Shown here: positions 26,030 to 33,266 of the stretch, one piece after another
Layout of the letters: the number at the start of each line of letters is the position of its first letter
Numbering within the stretch: the first letter of the stretch is position 1
The notes under the pieces: generated by a model
Told to the model about the DNA's origin: nothing
The model's database searches: none
The model's input: the letters and a program-made list of their open reading frames with translations, nothing else
From: Desertimonas flava
GTDB lineage: Bacteria > Actinomycetota > Acidimicrobiia > Acidimicrobiales > Ilumatobacteraceae
Direction of reading: 5' to 3'
Length of the DNA stretch: 64,000 nucleotides
Assembly: GCF_003426815.1 (NCBI RefSeq)
Contig: NZ_QKYK01000022.1
Span: forward strand, 1 to 64,000
Position numbers and translations under genes: made by a program

Positions 26030-27342
26030 CGTCGACCGTCCGCGTAGCGGGCGGCGAGCACGAAGTCGACCAGCTCGGACCGGGTTCCGTCGAAGCTCGC
26101 CGAGACGTCGTCCCCCTGCAGCCGGCGCGGCTCGCACGGGTCGTCAGGCCAGGACGCCACGCGGCCCGCTCCCCTGGGCTCCACGAGATGCAGCATCTCG
26201 ACCATGTTGAGCACGCCGGGGAGTCCGTGGGCGTCATAGCACGAGCTGTCCTGGAGCACCGTCGTCATCAGGTCGCGGCCGAGCGCTCGCACCGTCAGGC
26301 CGAAGCTCGGGAAGGCGTTGGTTGAGGTGGTCACCGCGAGCGCACCGCTCTCGTCGACGCCGAGCACGGCCCAACCGTCGATCTGGCCGATACCCAGCGC
26401 CTGCTCGTGCGGATCGCACGACACGGCGGCTCCATCGCATCCCAACCGTTCCAGCACAGCGGCCTCGCTCGCTGAGATGTCCGTTCTGCGCGCCGGGACG
26501 ATGCCGAGCGGCGTGTGCAGCTGCATGACGATGGTCTCGCCGAACGTGGACGCCCTCCCGACGGCCGCGCCCGGCAGCGTGACGTCCTGTGTGCACTCGG
26601 TTGCTGCGCCGGACGCCGAATTGCCGGCGACGGTGCGGGCGACCGACATCGGGGCCGCCTCCCACGTCATGTCGGCGAGCCGATCGAGCGTGGTGTGCGT
26701 GAACTCGACGGTCAGCACGGCGAGCAGCGGTTCGACGAGGCCGACGTGTCCCTGACCGGGAACCAGTGACTCCACCTGGTCGGCGGCGAGGCAGTCGAGC
26801 GTGTCGGGGACCAGATCGAGCAGGCCCGGATCGAGACCCTCCACCGGGCGCGGGAGGTACGGGTCGGCCACTGTGTCGTGGGGAATCCAGGCGCTGAACT
26901 GGACCCGGTAACGCACGGGGCGCACCATGCGCAGGCACGGGCTGGTGGGCGAGCAGTAGTCGAGCGCCCGATGATCGATCACGACGATCCGATCGGCCGA
27001 CGACTCGGGAGCGACATCGAGGCAGCGCCCCGTCTCTGGGTCGAGGTCGTAGAGCGGCGTCTGGAGGTCGAAAGCGCTGCCGTTCCAGACGCCGCTCGAT
27101 ACCAGCGTCCCCGGCTCCACGCAGTGCCCACCGCTCACGGCGTACATGACGAGCGTGCCATCGACCCCGACCTCGATCGCCCACCGCCCACCGTTGGTCG
27201 TCGTGTAGACACCCCCGATGTCGGGGATCTCGGCACCTTCGGCGGCGGGGCCGAGAGCTGCCGATGCCACGTCGGCGCCGGCACCGGTTCCTGCGGTGGA
27301 CAGGGCCAGCACCGTCACGGCAGCGAACCGCGCGGCCCGCAT
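26026..27342 (-). CDS. Large secreted hypothetical protein
   Basis: A 438-residue exported protein. It starts at ATG 27342 behind a good AGGGAGGGG site and has a clear signal peptide (AAVTVLALSTAGTGAGA with Ala-rich cleavage region). The mature part begins with a small beta-rich domain (GGVYTTTNGGRWAIEVGVDGTLVMYAVSG is its core, given here by its first and last residues only as GGVYTT and YAVSG) and has paired cysteines throughout, probably as disulfides. No enzyme motif is visible. It forms a two-gene unit with the following 209-residue protein. It is divergent from the alcohol dehydrogenase gene. Correction for length: the core lies at residues about 43-71. Confidence 0.65.
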   Translation of the reverse strand: MRAARFAAVTVLALSTAGTGAGADVASAALGPAAEGAEIPDIGGVYTTTNGGRWAIEVGVDGTLVMYAVSGGHCVEPGTLVSSGVWNGSAFDLQTPLYDLDPETGRCLDVAPESSADRIVVIDHRALDYCSPTSPCLRMVRPVRYRVQFSAWIPHDTVADPYLPRPVEGLDPGLLDLVPDTLDCLAADQVESLVPGQGHVGLVEPLLAVLTVEFTHTTLDRLADMTWEAAPMSVARTVAGNSASGAATECTQDVTLPGAAVGRASTFGETIVMQLHTPLGIVPARRTDISASEAAVLERLGCDGAAVSCDPHEQALGIGQIDGWAVLGVDESGALAVTTSTNAFPSFGLTVRALGRDLMTTVLQDSSCYDAHGLPGVLNMVEMLHLVEPRGAGRVASWPDDPCEPRRLQGDDVSASFDGTRSELVDFVLAARYADGRR

Positions 27343-27414
27343 CACCCCTCCCTTGTACCTCCGGCGGACGACGCTGTCGAACCATTTCGGACGGGCCGTC
27401 GGGCCGCCACGCCC

Positions 27415-27431
27415 GGGACCAATGCCCCTAG
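27415..27431. promoter_or_regulatory. DevR/DosR-like box upstream of the alcohol dehydrogenase gene
   Basis: GGGACCAATGCCCCTAG matches the DosR/DevR half-site layout (GGGAC, four bases, G-x-CCC) with one deviation. It lies about 70 bases before the dehydrogenase start. A sister site with the same CCCCTAG end lies before the second universal stress gene at 29.48 kb, which supports a shared regulator for hypoxia or redox stress. Confidence 0.5.
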
Positions 27432-27498
27432 GTCGCGCCGCACTCCCGGACCACGCTGGGTTCGAGGAGCTCGCGCTCCGCCGACGAAGGAGGCAACG

Positions 27499-28545
27499 AT
27501 GAAGGCACTCGTCTACCACGGTCCCGGCCACAAGGGATGGGAGGAGGTGCCGACGCCGGCGGTGATCGACCCGACCGATGTGGTGGTGCGCGTCGAGGCC
27601 ACGACCATCTGCGGGACCGACCTGCACATCCTCAAGGGCGACGTCCCCGCCGTGACGGACGGGCGCATCCTCGGCCACGAGGCGGTGGGCACGGTCATCT
27701 CCGCCGGTGACGCCGTGCGACGCGTGCGTGTCGGCGATCGTGTCCTCGTGTCGTGCATCACGTCCTGCGGGACGTGCCGCTACTGCCGCGACGGCCACGC
27801 CGGCCAATGCCTCGGTGGCGGCGGATGGATCCTCGGCCACAAGATCGACGGCACCCAGGCCGAGTATGTCCGCGTGCCCTTCGCCGACCTGTCCACGTAC
27901 CCGGTCCCCGATGGCGTGACCGACGAGGCCGTGCTGATGCTCGCCGACATCCTGCCCACCGGCTTCGAGGTCGGGGTCCTCAACGGCCAGGTCCGACCCG
28001 CGGACGTCGTCGCCATCGTCGGCGCCGGGCCGATCGGCCTGGCGTCCATCATCGGCGCTCGGCTCTACAACCCGTCGACGGTGATCGCCATCGATCTCGC
28101 CGACAGCCGCCTGACCGCCGCCAAGGCGTTCGGCGCCGACATCACCGTCAACAACTCTCGTGAGGACGCGCTGGCGGTGGTCCGCGAGCTGACCGGCGGC
28201 CTCGGCGCCGACGTCGCCATCGAAGCGGTCGGCGTCCCCGCCACGTTCGAGCTCGCCGCTGCGCTGATCCGCCCCGGGGGCCACGTCGCCAACGTCGGCG
28301 TCCACGGCCAGCCGGCCACGCTGCACCTCGAGGATCTGTGGATCCGCAACGTCACCATCACCACGGGCCTCGTCGACGCCTACTCGACTCCCACACTGCT
28401 CCGCCTCATCGGGGCGGGACAGCTCGACCCGACCGGTCTGGTGACGCACCACTTCCCGCTCCACGACATCGAGCGGGCCTATGACGTCTTCGGTGACGCC
28501 GCCAACACGGGGGCCCTCAAGGTCGTCCTCACCGCAACCGCCTGA
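27499..28545 (+). CDS. Zinc-dependent alcohol dehydrogenase
   Basis: A 348-residue medium-chain dehydrogenase. The catalytic zinc site is seen in TTICGTDLHILKGD (Cys) and GRILGHEAVG (His-Glu). The structural zinc site has only CGTCRYC plus a later Cys in GQCLGG, the usual four-cysteine lobe. The NAD(P)-binding motif is AIVGAGPIGLASI at about residue 172. The sequence resembles the subgroup annotated as alcohol/isopropanol dehydrogenase (ADH Tbad-like). An AAGGAGG site lies seven bases upstream of the ATG. It heads a cluster with two universal stress proteins and has a DevR-like box, so induction under low oxygen is plausible. Confidence 0.93.
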   Translation: MKALVYHGPGHKGWEEVPTPAVIDPTDVVVRVEATTICGTDLHILKGDVPAVTDGRILGHEAVGTVISAGDAVRRVRVGDRVLVSCITSCGTCRYCRDGHAGQCLGGGGWILGHKIDGTQAEYVRVPFADLSTYPVPDGVTDEAVLMLADILPTGFEVGVLNGQVRPADVVAIVGAGPIGLASIIGARLYNPSTVIAIDLADSRLTAAKAFGADITVNNSREDALAVVRELTGGLGADVAIEAVGVPATFELAAALIRPGGHVANVGVHGQPATLHLEDLWIRNVTITTGLVDAYSTPTLLRLIGAGQLDPTGLVTHHFPLHDIERAYDVFGDAANTGALKVVLTATA

Positions 28546-28579
28546 TCCGGGACGGTCGCCTCCGCTCTACCATCGCCTC

Positions 28580-29404
28580 ATGGAAACCCGACCCGTCGAC
28601 CGGCTCCTGGTGCCGGTCGACGGATCGGCGTTCTCCGAGATCGCCCTCCATCAGGCCGCTCGCCTCGCCCAGCGGCTCGGTCTGCCGATCGCCGTCGTGT
28701 CGTACATCGACACCAGCGCCGCGCATGATGCGGTGAGCCGCACCCTGCGCTCCCTGGTCGCGTCCCTGCCCCCGGGGCTTCGGGTGGACGTGCGCGTGCA
28801 CGAGGAGGGTTCGGACGTTCACGTCCGGGGCTACGTCGCCGAGCGCATCTTGGGCGAGGCCGGCGACGACACCCTCGTCGTGATGGCCAGCCACGGCCGG
28901 TCGGGGCTCGGGGCAACCCTGATCGGCAGCGTGACCGAGCAGGTGGTCCGCCTCTCGCCGCGGCCCGTCATGGTGATCGGCCCGGCGTGCCCCGACGCGC
29001 CCATCGACGGGGGCGCGGTCGTCGCCTGCCTCGACGGGTCACCGCTCGCCGAGCGCACGCTGCCCGTTGCGGCCCGGTGGGCCGCAGGCACGAACGCCGA
29101 GTTGTGGGTGGTGCAGGTGATCCCCGACGATGTTCCCCCGGCGGACGACGAGCGCTACCTCCGCGGCGTAGCCGCCGGTTACTCGCCGGCGCGTGCCGAC
29201 GTGCTCCACGGCAGCGACGCCGCCGAGGTGCTGGTCGAGTTCGGCGAACGGGGTCGGGCGGCCGTGCTGGTGCTGGCCACCCGCGGCCGGTCAGGCTGGT
29301 CGCGGCTCACACTCGGCAGCGTGGCGATGAACGTCGTCCGTCATGCGACGTCTCCTGTCCTGCTGGTCGGGGTCGACGGCGCCGACGAGCTCGCTGCCAA
29401 CTGA
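28580..29404 (+). CDS. Tandem universal stress protein
   Basis: A 274-residue protein of two UspA domains. The first opens with DRLLVPVDGSAFSEIALHQA and holds the ATP-binding G-x2-G-x9-G-S pattern in SHGRSGLGATLIGSVTEQV; the second opens at VVACLDGSPLAERTL and has TRGRSGWSRLTLGSVAMNV. Both nucleotide motifs look complete, so ATP binding is expected. It follows the alcohol dehydrogenase by 34 bases and may be cotranscribed with it. Tandem USPs of this type are typical of the dormancy/hypoxia regulons of actinobacteria. Confidence 0.93.
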   Translation: METRPVDRLLVPVDGSAFSEIALHQAARLAQRLGLPIAVVSYIDTSAAHDAVSRTLRSLVASLPPGLRVDVRVHEEGSDVHVRGYVAERILGEAGDDTLVVMASHGRSGLGATLIGSVTEQVVRLSPRPVMVIGPACPDAPIDGGAVVACLDGSPLAERTLPVAARWAAGTNAELWVVQVIPDDVPPADDERYLRGVAAGYSPARADVLHGSDAAEVLVEFGERGRAAVLVLATRGRSGWSRLTLGSVAMNVVRHATSPVLLVGVDGADELAAN

Positions 29405-29483
29405 CCGGGGTCCCGGCGCCGTTCGGAGGTGCCGACCTCGTGCGAGCCGGCTCGGCTCATTGCGACGATCGCACCATCGGCAA

Positions 29484-29500
29484 GGGCCGTAGGCCCCTAG
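29484..29500. promoter_or_regulatory. DevR/DosR-like box upstream of the second stress protein gene
   Basis: GGGCCGTAGGCCCCTAG lies 33 bases before the ATG at 29533. Thirteen of its 17 positions equal the site at 27.4 kb, including the whole GCCCCTAG end. It fits the GGGxC-n4-GxCCC form seen in DevR-type operators of other high-GC actinobacteria. Confidence 0.5.
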
Positions 29501-29532
29501 CGGCCACCCGGTGGCGTCCCGATGATGAGAGC

Positions 29533-30444
29533 ATGAACGAGACCTACACCGTGGGATACGACGGGTCGCCCCAAGCTCGGCGGGCCGTGATGTGGGCGGC
29601 TGCCGAGGCCGAGCGGTCCGGCGCCGCGGTCGAGGTCGTCGGCTGCTACACGCTGCCGACGACGATCACCAGCCCGTGGATGCCCATCGTTCCCTACGAC
29701 GACGCCGCCATTCGCGCCGCCACCACCGATCACGTCGACGCGGTCATCGACCAGGCCCGGCAGCACTACCCGACCGTCGAGTTCACACCTCGCGTCATCG
29801 CCGGCTCGCCGCGCACGCAACTCGTGGAGGCCGCGGCGGACAGCACGCTGTTGGTCGTCGGCAGCACGGGTGCCGGGGCGGTCGAGTCGTGGCTGCTGGG
29901 TTCGGTCGCCCACGCGGCCGCCCGCACCAGCCCGTGCCCGGTGGTCATCGTGCCCAACACGGAGCAGGCCGCCCAGCACAACACCGTCGTCGTCGCCACG
30001 GACGGTTCCGACGCGGCGAACGACGCGCTCGTGTGGGCGATCGACGAAGCCGACCGCCGGGACGCCGAGCTCGTCGTCGTGCACGCCTGGGACTATCCCT
30101 ACGGCACCGAGCTCAGCTCGCCGACCGTGCACGACCTCATCCGCGTCGACGCCGCCCTCGTGCTCGACGATGCGGTCCGCCGCTGCCGGGATCGTGGCCG
30201 CTCGCCGGTGCGCGGCGAACTGGTGCTGGGCCCGGCCTCCAAGGCGATCCTCGACCATGCCGACGGTGCCGATCTGGTCGTCGTCGGGTCCCGCGGGCGC
30301 GGTGGCTTCCGGTCGCTGCTGTTCGGTTCGGTGGCCCACACCGTGGTCGAGCACGCCGCGTGCCCCGTCGTCGTCATCCGCCCCGCCAAGCCCGGCGAAC
30401 CGCAACGGGCCGATCGCGAGGAGGTCGCCGCCGCAGGGGGTTGA
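29533..30444 (+). CDS. Tandem universal stress protein
   Basis: A 303-residue two-domain UspA protein distinct from its neighbour. Domain one begins YTVGYDGSPQARRAVMWAA with nucleotide motif GSTGAGAVESWLLGSVAHA; domain two begins VVVATDGSDAANDALVWA with GSRGRGGFRSLLFGSVAHT. Both are of the ATP-binding type. It has its own 128-base upstream region containing a DevR-like box, so it is probably transcribed separately from the other stress protein but controlled by the same signal. Confidence 0.93.
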   Translation: MNETYTVGYDGSPQARRAVMWAAAEAERSGAAVEVVGCYTLPTTITSPWMPIVPYDDAAIRAATTDHVDAVIDQARQHYPTVEFTPRVIAGSPRTQLVEAAADSTLLVVGSTGAGAVESWLLGSVAHAAARTSPCPVVIVPNTEQAAQHNTVVVATDGSDAANDALVWAIDEADRRDAELVVVHAWDYPYGTELSSPTVHDLIRVDAALVLDDAVRRCRDRGRSPVRGELVLGPASKAILDHADGADLVVVGSRGRGGFRSLLFGSVAHTVVEHAACPVVVIRPAKPGEPQRADREEVAAAGG

Positions 30445-30657
30445 GCCGTGCCGGTACCCCGGCCGTGAGGTGGCCCCCCGTCGTCGACCGGGACGCCTCT
30501 CGTCGGCATCGGCGGCCGGCGCGACCTCCTGCGACGGTTCCGCCCCAGCAAGACGAGCTGGTGGCACGCGTGGGGCCGTCACCGACCCGCTGGCCACGCC
30601 CGAGGAGCCCGCCTCCCCCACCTGCCCGACCAGCGGGGTCGGCCGAGTGCTGAGGCC

Positions 30658-30689
30658 TTGACCTTGACGCGGGGTCAACCCTTCATGCT
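30658..30689 (+). promoter_or_regulatory. MerR-type promoter/operator before the ABC exporter
   Basis: TTGACC at 30658-30663 and a CATGCT -10 at 30684-30689 (or TCATGC one base earlier) are separated by 19-20 bases, the stretched spacing that MerR activators need. The spacer contains the dyad TTGAC-GCGGG-GTCAA. A MerR gene lies at the end of the same cluster. The 300-base gap from 30445 to 30741 holds no other feature I can support. Confidence 0.6.
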
Positions 30690-30741
30690 GGTCTCCAGAG
30701 CCCGACGCCACGTGCGTGGCCGGGCTCGAAGGAGACCCCGC

Positions 30742-31581
30742 ATGACAAGGCAATCGACTGACGGCCCGGCCATCCACGTCGCGGGACTGGAGAAGTCGTA
30801 CGGCGACCGCGCCGTGCTCCGTGGCGTGGACTTCGACGTCGAGCGGGGCAGCATCTTCGCCCTGCTCGGGCCGAACGGATCGGGCAAGACGACGACGGTG
30901 TAGATCCTCGCCACGCTGTTGCGACCTGACGCCGGGGCGGCCACCGTCCACGGGATCGACGTCGCGGCCCAGCCCGATCGGGTGAGACGGTCGATCAGCC
31001 TCACCGGACAGTTCGCCGCCGTCGACGAGATCCTCACTGGCCGCGAGAACCTCGTGCTCGTCGCCAAGCTGCGCCACCTGGAGAATCCGGGGACCGTCGC
31101 CGACGACCTCCTCGAGCGGTTCTCGCTCACCGACGCGGGAGGGCGGAGTGTGGCGACGTACTCGGGCGGGATGAGGCGTCGCCTGGACATCGCCATGAGC
31201 CTCACCGGCAACCCGCCGGTGATCTTCCTCGACGAGCCGACCACCGGGCTCGACCCCGAGGCCCGCGTCAACGTCTGGGCGACCGTGAGGGGCCTCGCCG
31301 CTGGCGGCGCCACCGTCCTGCTCACCACGCAGCACCTCGAGGAGGCCGAGCAGCTCGCCGACCGCATCGCGATCCTGCACGAGGGCCGGATCATCGTCGA
31401 CGGCACGCTCGCCGAGCTCAAGCAGATCCTCCCGCCGGCCGAAGTGCAGTACGTCGAGAGGCAGCCCTCGCTCGAAGACGTGTTCTTCGCCGTGGTCGGC
31501 GGCACCAGCGAGACGCCGCGCCCTGGCGGCCGCGACAGATCACCAGCAACCGCAGCGAACGCAGTCAGGAGCAGACCATGA
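30742..31581 (+). pseudogene. DrrA-like ABC transporter ATPase interrupted by an in-frame TAG
   Basis: The frame from ATG 30742 (AAGGAG site upstream) encodes a DrrA-type ATPase. Walker [12 protein letters not shown] ends at a TAG codon, 30901-30903. In the same frame the protein continues as ILATLLRPDAG, with signature TYSGGMRRRLDIA, Walker B VIFLDEPTTGLDPE and an H-loop-like LTTQHLEEAEQLA up to 31581. There is no frameshift; a single base change (for example AAG or CAG to TAG) explains it. Translation yields a 53-residue fragment unless the stop is read through, and the remainder lacks Walker A. The downstream permease is intact. It is either a recent nonsense mutation or a sequencing error. 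Confidence 0.85.
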
Positions 31582-32339
31582 CCGGCCACCCCATCGCCGA
31601 CACCGCCGCCCTGACGGGCCGGACCATGCGCCACGTCACGCGCAGTCTCGACACAGTGGTCACGACGGCGATCATGCCTGTCGCCATGATGTCGATGTTC
31701 GTCTACGTGTTCGGAGGCGCCATCGACACCGGCGACGTGGACGACATCGACTACATGCTGCCTGGCATCCTGCTCATCACGATCGCGTCGGGCGTCGCCT
31801 ACACCGCACTCCGTCTGTTCACCGACATGTCGAGCGGGATGCTCGAGCGATTCCGGTCGATGCCCATCGCCCGCTCGGGCGTGCTGTGGGCCCACGTGCT
31901 GACATCGCTCGTCGCCAACGTCATCTCCCTCGTGCTCGTGGTGGGCGTCGCCGTGCTGATGGGCTTCCGCTCAGGCGCCGGCATCCCGGCCTGGCTCGCC
32001 GTCGCCGGCATCCTGCTCCTGTTCACGGCGGCGCTGACGTGGCTCGCGGTCATCGCCGGACTGTCGGCGGGATCGGCCGAAGGGGCGGGCGTGTTCTCGT
32101 ACCCGCTCATCTTCCTACCGTTCGTCAGCTCGGCCTTCGTGCCGACCGACACGATGCCGGCGGCCGTGCGTTGGTTCGCCGAGCATCAACCGGTGACGTC
32201 GATCGTCGACACGATCCGCGGCCTCCTCGCCCAGCAGCCGGTCGGCTCCGAGGCCTGGGGCGCCCTCGCGTGGTGCGGCGCGATCCTGGTCCTCGCCTTC
32301 GTGATCGCGACGTCGATCTACCGCCGGAAGATCACCTGA
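31578..32339 (+). CDS. ABC-2 type permease, DrrB-like
   Basis: A 253-residue six-helix permease whose ATG overlaps the ATPase stop (ATGA). It carries IMPVAMMSMFVYVFGGAI near the start, the cytoplasmic block LERFRSMPIARSGVLWAHVL and FVSSAFVPTDTMPAAVRWFAEHQP. These equal the corresponding parts of the DrrB-like permease at 13.8 kb, so the two exporters are paralogues. If the upstream nonsense codon is real, this subunit has no ATPase from its own operon. Confidence 0.92.
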   Translation: MTGHPIADTAALTGRTMRHVTRSLDTVVTTAIMPVAMMSMFVYVFGGAIDTGDVDDIDYMLPGILLITIASGVAYTALRLFTDMSSGMLERFRSMPIARSGVLWAHVLTSLVANVISLVLVVGVAVLMGFRSGAGIPAWLAVAGILLLFTAALTWLAVIAGLSAGSAEGAGVFSYPLIFLPFVSSAFVPTDTMPAAVRWFAEHQPVTSIVDTIRGLLAQQPVGSEAWGALAWCGAILVLAFVIATSIYRRKIT

Positions 32340-32368
32340 GGCAGGGCAGGTTGGGCAGGGCAGGCTTG
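32340..32368. repeat. Tandem GGCAGGGCAGG repeats before the merR gene
   Basis: Two adjacent units of 14 and 15 bases, GGCAGGGCAGGTTG and GGCAGGGCAGGCTTG, fill almost the whole 34-base gap between the permease stop and the merR ATG at 32374. The purine-rich units include GGGG close to the start codon and so may act as the ribosome-binding region. Confidence 0.6.
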
Positions 32369-32373
32369 GGGCA

Positions 32374-33150
32374 ATGCTGACGATCGGACAACTGGCGGCC
32401 TACGCAGGTGTGACGGTACGGGCGGTGCGCCACTATCACGCCAAGGGCCTGCTGCCCGAGCCGGCGCGGGATCGCTCGGGCTACCGCCGCTATGACGCGG
32501 CCGCGGTGGTCGAGCTGATCCGGATCCGGACACTGGCCGAGGCCGGCGTCCCACTGTCGCGGGTGCACGAACTGCTCGCCGCCGGCGACGACGAGTTCTC
32601 CGAGGCCATCGACGACATCGACCGGCGGCTGCGCGCCGAGATCCGCGAGCGGCAGATCCATCGCCGACGCGTGGCCCAACTGGCGGCGGGAGACCGATTG
32701 GCGCTCCCGCCCGAGGCGGTCGACTACCTCGACCGGCTGCGTCGGCTCGATGTGCCTGCGCGGGCCATCGAAGCCGAGCGCGACGCGTGGATCCTCGTGG
32801 CGGCGCAGATCCCCGAGCAGATGCCGGCCCTGATGGAGCTCAAGCGCGCGCAGATCGAGGAACCCGCCGTCTCGGCGATGTACCTCGACCTCGTCGAGGC
32901 TGCCGACTGGGATGCCAGCGACCCGCGCCTGCCTGCCTTCGCCGACCGACTCGTCGACATGTTCGAGAGGGACGCCGAGCGTTGGACCGACGGCGAGCCG
33001 CCCGACTTCCCGTTGGACGACGAGCTGGTCGAGTTGCTCGATGGGGTGTTCCTGAACGCCGTGCCCTGCGCTCGGCGGTTGCTGCGGCTCCTCGAGGAGC
33101 GAGGTTGGAAGGGTTGGACCCGGCTCGAGCGCATCCGGACCACCGGATAG
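32374..33150 (+). CDS. MerR-family regulator
   Basis: A 258-residue regulator. The N-terminal winged helix is typical (TIGQLAAYAGVTVRAVRHYHAKGLLPEP, then YRRYDAAAVVEL), followed by the dimerisation helix and a large C-terminal domain of about 150 residues with no TipAS or GyrI-like signature I can identify. It lies 34 bases behind the exporter genes and very likely controls their MerR-type promoter at 30.66 kb, coupling export to a ligand bound by the C-terminal domain. Confidence 0.9.
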   Translation: MLTIGQLAAYAGVTVRAVRHYHAKGLLPEPARDRSGYRRYDAAAVVELIRIRTLAEAGVPLSRVHELLAAGDDEFSEAIDDIDRRLRAEIRERQIHRRRVAQLAAGDRLALPPEAVDYLDRLRRLDVPARAIEAERDAWILVAAQIPEQMPALMELKRAQIEEPAVSAMYLDLVEAADWDASDPRLPAFADRLVDMFERDAERWTDGEPPDFPLDDELVELLDGVFLNAVPCARRLLRLLEERGWKGWTRLERIRTTG

Positions 33151-33179
33151 CACGCTGCGCTCGACACCTTCACGCCACG

Positions 33180-33223
33180 TCACGACACCTGCACAGCCAC
33201 CTCACGACAGCTGCACAGCGACG
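33180..33223. promoter_or_regulatory. Direct repeats upstream of the NB-ARC regulator
   Basis: TCACGACACCTGCACAGC (33180-33197) and TCACGACAGCTGCACAGC (33202-33219) are 18-base repeats differing at one position, 22 bases apart. The array also reads as four 11-base units with a CAC core every turn. It lies 44-87 bases before the GTG start of the regulator and may bind that regulator or another one that contacts one face of the helix. Confidence 0.5.
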
Positions 33224-33266
33224 GTTCCGGCTCTGCCGATTCACCGGGCGGCCGTACACTTCGGCC

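Noticed and set aside
28546-28579. A third DevR-like box before the first stress protein gene
   Set aside because: GGGACGGTCGCCTC keeps the first half but the second half is poor, and the gap is short enough for cotranscription with the dehydrogenase.
30901-30903. TAG as pyrrolysine or programmed recoding
   Set aside because: No pyrrolysine genes are in the window and ABC ATPases have no such residue here; a mutation or sequencing error is simpler.
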